This document shows, one piece after another, positions 1 through 11,161 of a stretch of 64,000 bases of DNA. A program made the translations under genes and the position numbers. This DNA is from Flaccisagitta enflata. Its lineage: Eukaryota > Chaetognatha > Sagittoidea > Aphragmophora. The stretch is taken from contig OZ231127.1 in the NCBI GenBank assembly GCA_965153355.1, forward strand, positions 91,264,001 to 91,328,000, in the 5' to 3' direction. The first letter of the stretch is position 1, and each line of letters begins with the position of its first letter. The notes under the pieces are model-generated. The model worked only from the letters and a program-made list of their open reading frames with translations. It had not been told where the DNA came from and ran no database searches.

Positions 1-347
1 GTTACCCGCGATATTTCGAGTTAAAAGATAAATTTGCGTTATATCGATTATGACCAGCCATCTCGTGACTGAGAGAGAAAATCGCGATGCAATAATAGAA
101 AAACGCAACGGCAGAAATGTTAGTTAAAAGTTATGTAAATTGTAGAAAATAGGAGCTGGCCAGTTGGCTTTTGACTTAGTAAACGCTAACTTGAAAATGA
201 TGAAATCTGACATGACCTGTGACACACGGGCATGACAAGACGCATCTAAAAACAATTTTTCATGGCGGTCCATCATTGCTTTTTTGTAGAAACTTATCAA
301 CATTGATTTAACATAAAAGGATACATTGTGTTCAATGCGATTACAAA

Positions 348-1422
348 ACAAGGCCGGATACACAGCTACCCCAGTCACGTGCGGGTGGGCAGGGGCCATA
401 TTTGAGGTTACTATATCATTTGGGCAGGAGCAGTGAGGCCAAAGACTGCAAAAACCAGAAAAAAGCTTAAAAACAACAGTCCTCGACTGTAGTCTATTTG
501 GTGTCCGACCCGGCTACTCAGTCTGACCTGGCTACTCAGTCTGACCCGGCTACTCAGTCTGACCCGGCTACCAATTGCATACCTTAAAGTCCAAAAAAAA
601 AAAAAAATTTCAAAAAAAAAAAAAAATTTCTAAAAAAAAAAAAAAATTAAAAAAAAAAAATTAAAAAAAAATTTGTTAAAAAAAAAAAAAAACATTTTTT
701 TCGAAAAAAAAATTCTCAAGTCCAGGAAATAATGTTACTAGATACATCATAAATACCCTTATATTTTCTTAACCATTACTCAGAATTTACTGAAATCTTG
801 CAGGGGAGCTTTAATTGATGCAATGAACCTTCACAACAAGTTTGAACAATATTGGTGAACCTTTACTACCCTTCCCCTATGTAAATTGCACAAGTCTAGG
901 AATTAACATTACTAGCAAAATACCCTAATATCTTCTAAACCAATACTCAGAATTATCTGAAATCTTGCAGGGGGGCTTTAATTACCACAATGAACTTCTA
1001 AAACAAGTTTAAACAACATTGGTGAACCTTTACTACCCTTCCCCTATGTAAATTTCATAAGTCCAGGAAATAATATTACTACAAATATAATAGGCAAAGG
1101 GTATTAAATATTTATGAATGTTGTTGAAAGTTGGTACACAGGTTAGTAATGCCCTCAAAATAACACTGACCAAGTTTCATCAACATCTGAGTTGAGGTTC
1201 TAAAGTTTTTAAGGGTTGACACAACAAACAACAAACAACAAACGACAAACGACGACTCACTACACGATCAAGGCTATGTTATAGTCCTCGACGTAAACTG
1301 ATCGTCGAGGACAAAAAGTAAAGTGTGACGGACGGACGGACCGACCGACGGACCGACCGACGGATGGACCGACGGACCGACGGACAAAGCGGGTTGTAGA
1401 GTCTCTTGCACGCGACTAAAAA
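348..1422 (+). mobile_element. Hairpin-family element (ACAAGGCC...ACTAAAAA), split by a nested element
   Basis: 5' end ACAAGGCCGGATACAC, then GTCACGTGCGGGTGGGCAGG, GGCAGGAGCAGTGAGGCC and AAAGTGTGACGG, a run of (GACC/GACG)n, and 3' end GTAGAGTCTCTTGCACGCGA followed by CTAAAAA. This is the general layout of the most frequent repeat of the window. About 840 bp of unrelated sequence (478-1316) sits in the middle. Confidence 0.8.
478..1316 (+). mobile_element. Nested hairpin-ended element (GTCCTCGAC stem)
   Basis: Starts GTCCTCGACTGTAG. Ends with a hairpin GTCCTCGACG / CGTCGAGGAC (1284-1312) followed by AAAAA, so the 5' motif equals the hairpin's left arm. Inside are four tandem CTACTCAGTCTGACC... 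units (500-575), A-rich tracts (593-715) and a ~170-bp tandem repeat present about 2.2 times (717-1088). Non-coding. Confidence 0.7.
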
Positions 1423-2565
1423 GTCAGAGATTGCAAATTTCTGGCCCATTTTGGAAATGATAAATGGAAACCTGTTAGATGTTGAAACACACCCAAGGAA
1501 GTAACATTGGAAATGGAAATCAGGACCCCCAAGTGCAATCTAACATAAATTGCCAAATGATCATCAAATTCCCCTTATCAGCGAAAAAGTTAGAAAAAGA
1601 GAACTCACCAGCCATCCCTATCCCAAAGTTATTTCCCAGGTGAAATTGTTCGCTGTGAATCTTGTAACGTTTCTATGTTTCATGTTAATGGGAACCAGAC
1701 CAAACAAGCAAATTTTCTTGTACCAACGAAACAAGCAATAATTCCCAAATCACAAAGCCATCTGTGAACATCAGTGGCATGACTGGCATCTGTGTCTCTA
1801 TTAGCTTTCATTGTTTTATCTTGGAGAAAATGAGCAATGAAAAAAAAAATCACCACAAACCAAAAGCAAAGCAAGAAGCAAATCTTTTTTGTGCAAAAAT
1901 GCGGGGTGAATGCAGCAGGTGCAGTAGGTGCAGCACCGAGGCCTGCGCATGTTGCAGATATACCTGGATGACAAAGGATCGCCATCATCGCTACATTCTG
2001 AATAAGACTGAGTACGCTCTATCGAGTTCCTGGAAATGTATTTAAAAAAATTCGGTTTGTTTTTTTTTCTTTTTGGGTAAACACAAAATAAATTCATTTT
2101 GATCTTATTACTGATGAAACTATTGGCGATACCTGCCCTTTGTATGTATAACATCATAAAAAAATATCTAATCTTGTTGAAGAATGTTGAGAAAAACAAC
2201 AGTTAACAATTGAGGCCTCGTCAATTTCTGAAAAAAAATTACTGAGAAACCAAAAAACAAAACTGCAAAATTGCCAGATTTGCCCACAAATTTGAAATTT
2301 CTGAATTTGGCTAGAGATTCTAGACGACGCTAAAAAAAAAGCATTAGCCGATTTAAGCTTCAAATAGATGCTGATGAGTGCTATATAACTGTAACAACCC
2401 AAACACGTGTAACAGACGTGAGTAAAACCCATGATTCTACACCTTTCATATATATAAACATTTTAGTAATATTTATTTCAAGACCTGCATGCGCTAAATT
2501 TTCTACATTTATATTTTCATCTTTTATGCATTGTCCATACATTGTCATTATTGTCATTCATTCAC
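1423..2565. other. No gene seen
   Basis: AT-rich sequence with overlapping short ORFs in several frames. GCAGCAGGTGCAGTAGGTGC near 1911 is a short local repeat. Nothing coding can be supported. Confidence 0.5.
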
Positions 2566-2758
2566 CTGACGTGAGAGGAGATTTGTTTTTCCAGCGCCCT
2601 GCGGGATTCCTGCTTCTCGATGGGATATTGAGGAAGTTCGTAAGGCGCGGAGGCGAGTCGATTGGCCGATGTGAAGGAAGTTCGAGCGCGCGACGCGACG
2701 GAAGGATGCCGCGCGAAGGGCTCCTCTCCATCAACGGCACCGCTCTCTTTAGGAAACA
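2566..2758 (-). CDS. Orphan coding exon, unknown gene
   Basis: Minus-strand frame FPKESGAVDGEEPFARHPSV, ...SANRLASAPYELPQYPIEKQ and ...EKQISSHV ends at a good donor GTCAG/GTGAAT two bases before an in-frame stop. Upstream on the sense strand is ~170 nt of pyrimidine plus a (TC)n tract (2935-3026), the same arrangement as at proven Smad acceptors. GC- and CG-rich compared with surroundings. The exact acceptor is uncertain. No family recognised. Confidence 0.38.
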
Positions 2759-2934
2759 TATAGGAGGTGGTAGGGGATAGCCCAGAGGGGGAGGGAAGAG
2801 GAGTGGGGAGGGGGAGAGAGACACGAGGGGATGGGATGAGAGAAAAGCGAAGAGAAAAGTCAGAAGGGGCGGTAAGAAAAATAAGAAGGAAGAAGGAGAA
2901 GAGGGAAGGAAGGAAGATAGGGAGAGAAGAAACT

Positions 2935-3026
<92 letters not shown>
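2935..3026. repeat. (GA)n microsatellite
   Basis: About 45 GA units. Confidence 0.95.
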
Positions 3027-3028
<2 letters not shown>

Positions 3029-3306
3029 GATTTTCTTTAACATCAGACGACAATCGAAGGCAAAAGAGGCAGCTTTGTTGTGTTTGTTGTTTTTTAGACA
3101 GTACAAAATGATCATTGAACAAAGCTAGCAGATCCAACGACCATTACGAATAAAGTACATGCACGTGCACATAACCGCGTGTATGAAGACTGACAATTTT
3201 TCTGTGAATTAGGTGGTATATCCGAAGATGGGTCATGCAACAATCTACACATGGATGCAAAATATAAGGTGATGAGGCTGCTGAAATTTCCTATTGAAAG
3301 TCATAT

Positions 3307-3505
3307 TAAGTAACTAAAGGGAATACAAATGGCGTCATCAAAGCGATTTTTGAGATTGGAACTAGAACCGTGAAATTTATCACTTTTAATATATACACTT
3401 TTAAAAAAGTATTGAGTAACTAAAGGGAATACAAATGGCGTCATCAGAGCGATTTTTGAGATTGGAACTAGAACCGTGAAATTTATCACTTTTAATATAT
3501 ACACT
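3307..3505. repeat. 106-bp direct tandem duplication
   Basis: GTAACTAAAGGGAATACAAA to TTTTAATATATACACTTT occurs twice, starting at 3310 and 3416, with only a few differences. Recent duplication, non-coding. Confidence 0.88.
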
Positions 3506-3735
3506 TTAAAGTAATTACAAAAATGGAGTAAAAAGTGGTAATTTTCATGGTTCTAGATACAATCTTAAAAATCTATATTCCTCTTAGTCGCTTAAAACAA
3601 CTATCAAAAAAAATTGTCATTCAACCATATTGGCAGGGTGGGGGTGCTGAAACTTTTGGCGCCTCATCGCATTCTATTTTGCGTCCATGTGTAAGCGACA
3701 GCCTTAAGGACCAATTCGACGCCTCTCACTCTTTT

Positions 3736-3830
3736 TAGGTGCGCCAACGCACCTCTATAACCGGTCGTGTCCATCGGTCGGTCGGTCAGTCGGTCTGTCC
3801 GTCTGTCCGTTTGTTGGTCACACAAACCAT
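3736..3830 (-). mobile_element. Hairpin-ended element, AGGTGCG stem subfamily (3' end)
   Basis: TTTTTAGGTGCGCCAACGCACCTCTATAACC-like end, split here as TTTTTAGGTGCG and CGCACCTCTATAAC, followed by (GGTCGGTC)n. The stem AGGTGCG / CGCACCT differs from the AGTCGCG family but is fully complementary. Similar ends at 16225-16262 (AGGTGC / GCACCT), 57399-57480 and 63812-63860 (AGATGC / GCATCT). Confidence 0.6.
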
Positions 3831-4463
3831 TGCACATAGATCCGTGAGCATATCACACCAAGACAAAACTATAAGGCAGGACCTAGGGATGATAGCTATG
3901 GTATACAAATGTCCCCTAGTATGTTTAGATCACATCTATATAAGGTTTTGCTCCCGCCCTGATTCATCTAAGGACATTTTTTTGCTCAGGAAGTCATTAG
4001 ATTCATTATTTTGAAGGCGCAAAAATTGACAAAAACTTTTTCATTTTAGTTTGGAAATTTGCGGGTTTTTTTTTATAGGTCCTTCAAATCTGGGAGCAAG
4101 GTTACCAAATTATACACAAATCGTGTTCAGTCCACCCTGAAGCTTTTCCAAAAAAGTTTGTGTCTTCCCTTATATTCTTAGTATCATTTGTGAAGTCTAG
4201 AAAAGTAAAAAATGAAACCAAAAAAACATTTTTTGCAACATTTGATTTTGAGCCAAGTAGTTAACTTCAAGGAGGAAAATGAGGCTTTGGATGAGCTAGG
4301 GCGGAGGTAAAACCATATATTTTCTTGCTTCCAGTAAGCAACTGTACCAGTTTTTGCCTATGTTATAGGTCCAAAGTGCTGCCGTAATTTTTCTCGTCTT
4401 GAGGTGGTGTGCTCTCAGACCATAGTGCATTGACGATCCACCCGGCGCCTACTTGGCCTTTTT

Positions 4464-5030
4464 GGGCAGCGGCCCCAAAGGGCCGATGTCCTGTAGGACA
4501 CAGGGGGTAATTTCCAAACGTCCGTCCGTCCGTCCGTCCTTCCGTCCGTCCCCCCCCCTGGTTGGCCATCGAGGCCTAAAATCCTCACTCTCAGGCCTGA
4601 TTTAGGCCCTCTAAGCCCTCAAATCAGCCCTCCAGGCCTCAAATCAGCCCTCCAGACCTCAAATCAGCTCTCCAGGCCTCAAATCAGCTCTAAAATCAGT
4701 TATCCAGGCCTTAAATCTGCTCTCCAGCCCAAAAATCAGCACTCCAGGCCTCAAATCAGCCCTCCAGGCCTCCAATCTGCCCCTAATGCCTTAAGCCTAC
4801 CCCTGGATCTCATATCTAATCTTCAGGCCTAAAATCTTCCCCCTAAACCTCAAATCCCTCTTAGGCCTGATATATTCACCCTCAGGACGTCTGGAAATTA
4901 CCCCCTGTGTCCTACAGGACATCGGCCCTTTGGGGCCGCTGCCCTGCTCTAAGTCCACTACTTCACTTGATCACTCCAAGCAGGGCATCGGGTACCGCTG
5001 ACCATGTGCGATCCTTGGATGACTAGTTAC
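4464..5030. mobile_element. Foldback element with a CCTCAAATCAGC minisatellite core
   Basis: Inverted arms (4464-4530 and 4885-4944) containing GCAGCGGCCCCAAAGGGCCG and TGTCCTGTAGGACACAGGGG enclose ~300 bp of a 19-20-bp minisatellite of the form CTCCAGGCCTCAAATCAGC. Beyond the right arm lies a conserved flank, AAGCAGGGCATCGGGTACCG to CCTTGGATGACTAG, seen again at 14730-14790 and, inverted, at 61680. Confidence 0.75.
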
Positions 5031-6092
5031 TGCTTAGACCTAGCTATGGTTTGAATTGTATCATACACCTGGACCTAACTCCCATCTTCACCCTTACTCC
5101 TTTTCAAGGCAAGTGCATGCTGATTTTCAACCAGTTAGGATAGTTTGGAAAAAAGTCGAAGAGACGAAGTCCCTTCGGTCTTTTTGAGTCCTGCAGAGAA
5201 AAACGGATTTCCCTTTGTTTTATGAGTCGTTTGGGAAAGTTGATACATTTTGGGGGCAGAATGAGACTACGCATGAAATTAATAGCTAAGAAAGAGCTAA
5301 TTCTCCTCTTTCAGATGACGCCAAGCAGAATTCTGTGCGATCGATAGTTTTGGAGCTATGATTTTTTAAATCTTTTTATATTTTTCGCATTTTTCCCAAA
5401 AGTAAGGAATTGAGTTAGCTGAAGTCTATTTGAACTTTGAAATGTCCCAGGTGATGATTGTGCATCCTGGCAGCACAGTCTCTCTCTCATTTCAACTCTG
5501 GAGGCTATGAGAGGCTTTGTCCGTCAGTCCATCTATTGGTCTGTTGGTCCGTCTATCCGTCCAACAACCAGACAACCAGACAAAACAATCACAAGAAATT
5601 CCAAAACCTCGCACTTACGACTCCTACGGCGAGAGCCGCCTTTATTGGTAAGCAGTTAGGATAGTAAGCAGTTAGGATAGTAAGCATAAAGCTGCTCTAC
5701 TTTTTAATGATCGCCGCGTAGCTGAAGCCATGAGGTGGTTTGTTTGGGAGCACTCCTTACAAATGCTGTGTTAACTGATAATCATCAGTGACTCCTGTTG
5801 CTGCTTCGAAAAATTGGTTGCTAGATTGACTTATTATCTTCGAGCATCGAATTCTTGCGAAGAAGCGTCGCGTCTTTTCTTCTTTTTCATTCTTATTTTT
5901 TTTACTCCGAAACCGCTGAGGTTGAAAGGCGGCGGACCCCGGAAACTCATAGAGGAGGGAAAGACCTCTTTGAGGTTCTTTGCGTTTTCAGGTATGATCA
6001 ATATTTCTTGAGTTCCCGGCGTTCGCAAAAATACGAGGAAAATTTCGAAATAGGTTTTATTTGTAAAACATCGAATTTTGTGCGTGTCTGCA

Positions 6093-6200
<108 letters not shown>

Positions 6201-6256
6201 TTTTGCTTTTTAATCGATCTATCCCTCCTTTCAATTCTCTCTCTTCATCGGCGCAG

Positions 6257-6422
6257 CGAAGCTGTTGACGTACGCACGGAACCAGAATCAATGTTGATGT
6301 CGAAACACGAGTTCAGGCTCACTGACGATACACCTGTGGAGAATGCGATTTTACCATGGGACCTGTGCCGCTCAAACTCGACATCAACCTCTAGTCCAAC
6401 AAGTCCCACACTCCGTCCCTGA
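6257..6422 (+). CDS. Orphan terminal coding exon, unknown gene
   Basis: After a long pyrimidine tract (TCCCTCCTTTCAATTCTCTC) and GGCGCAG, a 55-codon frame reads EAVDVRTEPESMLMSKHEFR, then LTDDTPVENAILPWDLCR and a Ser/Thr/Pro-rich end, SPTSPTLRP, then TGA. Mixed composition and balanced codon use look coding, unlike the flanking (TG)n. Frame enters in phase 2 (one base before the first full codon). Partner exons were not found; they may lie upstream, outside the window. Confidence 0.4.
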
Positions 6423-6584
6423 GTCGTAGGAAGACTGCTGTACAGAAACGCAAAAGTAAAAATTGGAACAATGACCCCTACTACCGCAAAACTCACTCAG
6501 TCTCCATCCTGCGAAATGAACTGCTCAGTTAAAAGGTTACTTTTACTCAGGGATACAAAAAATGTAAAACGAAGGACGACGAAG

Positions 6585-6625
6585 ACGACGACAACAACAA
6601 CAACAACAACAATAACAACAACAAT

Positions 6626-6706
<81 letters not shown>

Positions 6707-6730
6707 TAACAACAACAATTAACAACAATA
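6585..6730. repeat. (CAA)n microsatellite
   Basis: Roughly 45 CAA units with a few AAT interruptions. Confidence 0.95.
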
Positions 6731-6867
6731 AAAGCAATCATGAATATTAACTACCATGTTTCCAACCCAATGCTTTTCAGAAACTCATCTGCGAAATGTT
6801 GATCGACTGCTTGCGAATCTCCGAGTTAAAGACGATATGAAAGAAACAACTTTCCTTAATGCTACTC

Positions 6868-7382
6868 TTGGGTGCTTCATAAAGCAAAAGTTTGGAGTAT
6901 CCCTTCACTCTACTTAAGTAATGCGGAGAAGCAAAAATCATGAAGATTACCATTTTCTTTTTTTCAGAATTCCTTTATCTTCTGTTTTTGTTTTGGCCCT
7001 AAAGTTCTCACAGATTTCTAGAATTCATCAAAAACCTATATAGTTTTATTACAAAAAAAAAACCAATTATTTGTTTCTAAAATCATGATGTTTGTAAAAA
7101 TAAACTAAAATATCAGAACATAAGCTTTGGAAGATCTATTGAAAAAGCAGGTTAACAATTCTATAAACAGTAGAAATTTAAAAGCTAATTCAAAGAATAT
7201 CAGCATATTGTTTTATGCCACTGCATTATGCAAATTAGGTCTTTAAAGACATTTTTCTAAAAAAAAAAAAGATGAACCATTTTTGATAAAAGAAAAATAG
7301 AAAGGGTTCTAAAATTAGCTACTTCATATTTGGTAAAGAGAGTCAAAAGAAATAACCAACTTTTGCTATGTGAAGCACCCAA
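6868..7382. mobile_element. hAT-like MITE, TTGGGTGCTTCA termini
   Basis: Termini TTGGGTGCTTCATAAAGCAAA and TTTTGCTATGTGAAGCACCC form an imperfect inverted pair, flanked by near-identical ATGCTACT/ATGCTACA. The interior has the shared AATTCCTTTATCTTCTG and TTTTGGCCCTAAAG blocks. Related copies at 36000-36919 and 43217-43734. Confidence 0.75.
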
Positions 7383-7427
7383 ATGCTACACCATTTCCCG
7401 GGCATCAATCAGTGTTTTAGGAAGAAG

Positions 7428-7552
7428 CAATTGCAGCCTACTCACCAATTTTTGAGTCAAGCAAACAGGACTCAGGAGGAAGTCGAGGAGGAAGTTGATT
7501 GGGAGAACGCGGCAGCACACGTGTCTGACCAAGACGATGAAGATGCAGAATA
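7428..7552 (+). CDS. Possible acidic C-terminal exon, unknown gene
   Basis: After TTTTAG a frame reads KKQLQPTHQFLSQANRTQEE then VEEEVDWENAAAHVSDQDDE and DAE before TAG. The acidic, low-repeat composition is coding-like, and it may belong with the exon at 6257. A second frame is open over the first 75 nt, so this is weak. Confidence 0.28.
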
Positions 7553-7626
7553 GAATGAAAACCATACCACCACCAACAAGGAAAACAACAACAAAAACTA
7601 TAACAGATCCCTCTTATCATGAACGA

Positions 7627-7631
7627 AAACG

Positions 7632-7677
<46 letters not shown>

Positions 7678-7680
7678 GCA
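7627..7680. repeat. (CAA)n microsatellite
   Basis: About 17 CAA units. Confidence 0.95.
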
Positions 7681-8034
7681 GCAATCTTTCATTCTTGTAA
7701 TGCCAAACTTGACGCTCATATTTACGGAATTTCAGTCAGTAACACTTTTGCCGATATATTTGTTGCCAACAATGTGGAACACTGTCACTGGCAACATTAT
7801 CACGCCGGAAATGGAAACCGGCGTCAAAAAAGAGGAAACGTGAAATTCGTCATTTGCTACTTTTTGTCAATATTGGGCTGTTTTTTTTTTCTTTTTTTAT
7901 GTATCAAAAATTGGTTTCTTCTTCGTGGATGTTTAATTTTAGAATGTTGATTTTATGAATCTTTGCTAATTCTTTGTCCTTATTGAATCATTGATCTAAA
8001 CTGAGGCTAAGCCATATCATAACCAGGTTAACAA

Positions 8035-8278
8035 GATCGTTAGACCTATAAGTCGCTTGCGTCGAAAATTTCAAAAGAAGTTAGGCAGACAGACAGACAA
8101 ACATTTTTTTTCAAAAAGACAGTTGAGATGGCTGTTTACTATTTAAGTACCTTCAGACTGAAAAAGAAAACGAGATAGAAAGCCTTGAAAACGACTTTGT
8201 GACAGATGGACAGACAAACAGACAGAATGATGGACCAACCAAAAGTGACTCAACAGTCGCGTAGCACGCAACTAAAAA
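8035..8278 (+). mobile_element. Probable hairpin-family element
   Basis: The 3' end CAGTCGCGTAGCACGCAACT plus AAAAA and the 5' AAGTCGCTTGCGTCG fit the family. Core (GACAGACA) and (GACAAACA). Confidence 0.55.
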
Positions 8279-8454
8279 GGTTATGTCGCGACTTTGCTGC
8301 GTCGTTACTAACGTTAGGTTGCTGAGGCCGTCATTAAGTTGCTGAGGCTAAAATTTGGTTGCTGAGGTGGCGATCAGGTCACGGAGGTCGCAAGTATGTC
8401 CCTTTGGTCACTGAGACCGTGATTGGGTCACTTAGGCGTTGATAAGGTCAATGA

Positions 8455-8770
8455 GGCCGGGATTAGGTCGCTGAGGCCGGGATTAGGTCGCTGAGGCCGG
8501 GATTAGGTCGCTGAGGCCGGGATTAGGTCGCTGAGGCCGGGATTAGGTCGCTGAGGCCGGGATTAGGTCGCTGAGGCCGGGATTAGGTCGTTGAGGCCGG
8601 GATTAGGTCGTTGAGGCCGGGATTAGGTCGCTGAGGCCGGGATTAGGTCGCTGAGGCCAGGATTAGGTCGCTGAGGCCGGGATTAGGTCGCTGAGGCCGG
8701 GATTAGGTCGCTGAGGCCGGGATTAGGTCGCTGAGGCCGGGATTAGGTCGCCGAGGTCAGGATTAAGTCA
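8455..8770 (+). repeat. 20-bp minisatellite GATTAGGTCGCTGAGGCCGG
   Basis: About 15 near-identical 20-bp units with occasional C/T changes, preceded (8290-8455) and followed (8770-9010) by diverged units of the same period (e.g. CCGTTATGCGCTTCTTGCGG). Confidence 0.9.
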
Positions 8771-9039
8771 CTGAGGTCAGGACCAGATCCTTCAAGTTGA
8801 AAATAGGTTGCAAAACTTGGGATTTGGTCGCTGAGGACGGGATGCGACCTGCTCGGCCGTAATGCGCTTCTTGTGGCCGTTATGCGCTTCTTGCGGCCAT
8901 ATTGCGCTCTTTGCGGCCGTTATGCGCTCTTCGCAGCCATAGTGTGTCCCTTGCGGTAGTAATGCATCCTGCACAGCTGTAATGTGTACCACGTGGCCAT
9001 AATGTGTCTTGCACAGCAATCACTCGCGATTAAAAAAAA

Positions 9040-9530
9040 AGTACACATATTTTTTTTATAAGAATGTCACTTTTTGAGCAGGCCTTCAATGTTCTTAAAT
9101 TTTAGGCAGTTTCGAGGCTTAAACATTCTTAAATTGTTCTTTATTTAAACACAGTCTTTAACCTTCAATCAAAAACGTTTATTGGTTTGAATTAGTTTTC
9201 TAGGAAAAATTGAGGGAAAATGTCAATGAAACAACAAAGCTGTAAGTTCAAAATTCTTAGTGAATAAACTAAAGTAAAACCATTATAAAAAGAAAAGGAA
9301 TTATAAAATTATGTTAAGTTTTTTATTTTCAATGAAATCATGAAGCTTTTTAATATGTATAGCTTGTTCCTAAAGATTTAAAGTTTTTACGATCTAAGAG
9401 TAAAAGATTTTAAGCTGAATGTTCTTGAATTTTTGAAGAAATGAAAGCTTCCAGTGTTCTTAGCATGTTCTTAAATTTTTGACGATCTTAAACCTAACGT
9501 TCTTATAAACTTGGTTCTTATAAAAAGAAA
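9040..9530. mobile_element. TAAGAAC-family TIR element
   Basis: Begins TTTTTATAAGAATGTCAC and ends TTGGTTCTTATAAAAAG. The interior shares the GAGGCTTAAACATTCTTAAA style of motif with the 56180 copy. Non-coding. Confidence 0.65.
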
Positions 9531-9586
9531 CGAGTGTATCACGCGCCTGGCCAAAACGCCTAACATGTGGCTGAAACGCATCACCC

Positions 9587-10105
9587 ACTCGGGTGTGTCA
9601 ATATATAAAAGGTCTTTTGATCAGCTCATCATCATCAGGGAGTGTGAAGACACTAATTACAAGACACTTACCATTTTTATTTTTTTCAATTTCATTCATC
9701 TTCCGTTTTTTTAGCGCGAGTAAAGATTGTCAAAAATATATATACTTTTAGCGACTCTACACAGTTTTGTTGAAAATGAGACTGATATATTATTCAAAAA
9801 GTTATGGTTTTTTTGTTACTATTTCTTCTTATGAAAAGTAAAATATTTTGACCAATTTTTTTTAGATTAAAGAATAAGATAAGAAAAGGGGTTCTGATTT
9901 TTATTCTTATGATCAAGAATTCCGGTGCAAAACCAGCTGCACTACAATAAACAAGTTAGGGGCTAAATGGAGATTTTAAAAAAACGGAAGATGAATGAAA
10001 TTAAGAAAAAGAATAATGGTAAGTACATTAGAATTAGTGTCCTAACACTTCTTGATGATGACGATCTGATCAAAAAAGTTTTTTAAATTTTGACACACCC
10101 GAATC
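9587..10105. mobile_element. MITE with CGGGTGTGTCAA termini
   Basis: Inverted ends CTCGGGTGTGTCAA and TTGACACACCCGAAT. A wider inverted relationship runs through the element (TTCATTCATCTTCCGTTTTT against AAAAACGGAAGATGAATGAA). Non-coding. A related copy is at 31298-31805. Confidence 0.7.
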
Positions 10106-10195
10106 ACCCACGGTTGTGATAAAAAAAAGTTTGAATTTTATATTTTTGACGCTGTGAGAAAAAATGTTCAATGAGATTGCGGGCAAAATGATTAT

Positions 10196-10225
10196 ATGAT
10201 ATAATATATATAATATAATATATAC

Positions 10226-10258
<33 letters not shown>

Positions 10259-10297
10259 TATTTAATTTGAAATATAATATAATACATTATATATTAT

Positions 10298-10353
<56 letters not shown>
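10196..10353. repeat. (TA)n-rich microsatellite
   Basis: AT-only tract with two long TA runs. Confidence 0.93.
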
Positions 10354-10359
<6 letters not shown>

Positions 10360-10721
10360 GTGATTATTAGGCGATCATCGTACATCATACTCAGGATTTG
10401 TCAAGGGGTTGGATGGTCATTCATGCAAAATTTCAGAAAATTTCATGGAATATCTTTAAAGCTTTACTAGTTTGAAATTCTTATGCAGGTAGACCGGTTG
10501 GGGTGGTTTGACTTCTAAAAATCTCCTGAGACTTTACAGCGTAATAGACAAGGTCAAGATATGTTACCATACAAAAAATCAAGTCAATCGGTCAGTTCTC
10601 CTCTGAGTAGTCGCCTTTCAAAGTTTTGATAAGAAAAGTGACGATGACTTCAATTCGCGGTTTTGCGCAGAACTGCTCATTAAAAAATCAATAGCTTTCG
10701 TTTCTTGAACCTGGCAGATTG

Positions 10722-10800
10722 GCGACGTGGCCTATTGGTTAAGTTGTTAGACCTGAAACTCTGGGTTGCAGTTTCGAACCCTGGTCATTCTCCATTTTTA
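10722..10800 (+). ncRNA. tRNA-like SINE head
   Basis: TGGCCTATTGGTTAAGTTG resembles an RNA polymerase III A box, and AGTTTCGAACCCTGG, some 43 nt on, a B box. Arm pairing is poor, so it is a tRNA-derived SINE or tRNA relic, not a functional tRNA. The tail to ~10975 includes TTGAATTGAATTC. Confidence 0.45.
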
Positions 10801-11010
10801 GAAATCAGACATTTCAGTGAAAGAAGGGAAAGAGGGGTGAAGGGGAGCCACGTGAGAGGAAATGAGTGGCAGCGAGGGTGAGCAAAGGTCAAAGAGCAGT
10901 AAAGAAATGAGAATTAAAAGCTTATTTGTCTGAAAATATTTGAATTGAATTCTGAGCCCGGCAAAGGAAAAGTCCAATGTATCAATCAGTCAATGTGACC
11001 TTTCCGTAAA

Positions 11011-11161
11011 AACAAGGCCGGATACACGGCAATTCAGTCGCGGACAATTGGGCAGGAGCTGTAATGCAGAAACCACTCGTAATTAAAAAATGTGACCTAC
11101 CGACCGACCGACCTACCGACCGACACGGCAAGGTGTAGAGTCGCGTGTCCGCGACTAAAAA
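11011..11161 (+). mobile_element. Hairpin-family element, short complete copy
   Basis: ACAAGGCCGGATACACGG start, AGTCGCGGAC near the 5' end, (GACC)n core, 3' hairpin AGTCGCGTGTCCGCGACT then AAAAA. About 150 bp, no coding capacity. Confidence 0.82.

Noticed and set aside
8455-8770. CRISPR-like regular repeat
   Set aside because: Units abut directly without spacers, in an animal genome. It is a minisatellite.
10722-10800. Functional tRNA gene
   Set aside because: A- and B-box-like words are present but acceptor and T arms do not pair; kept only as a SINE-like relic.
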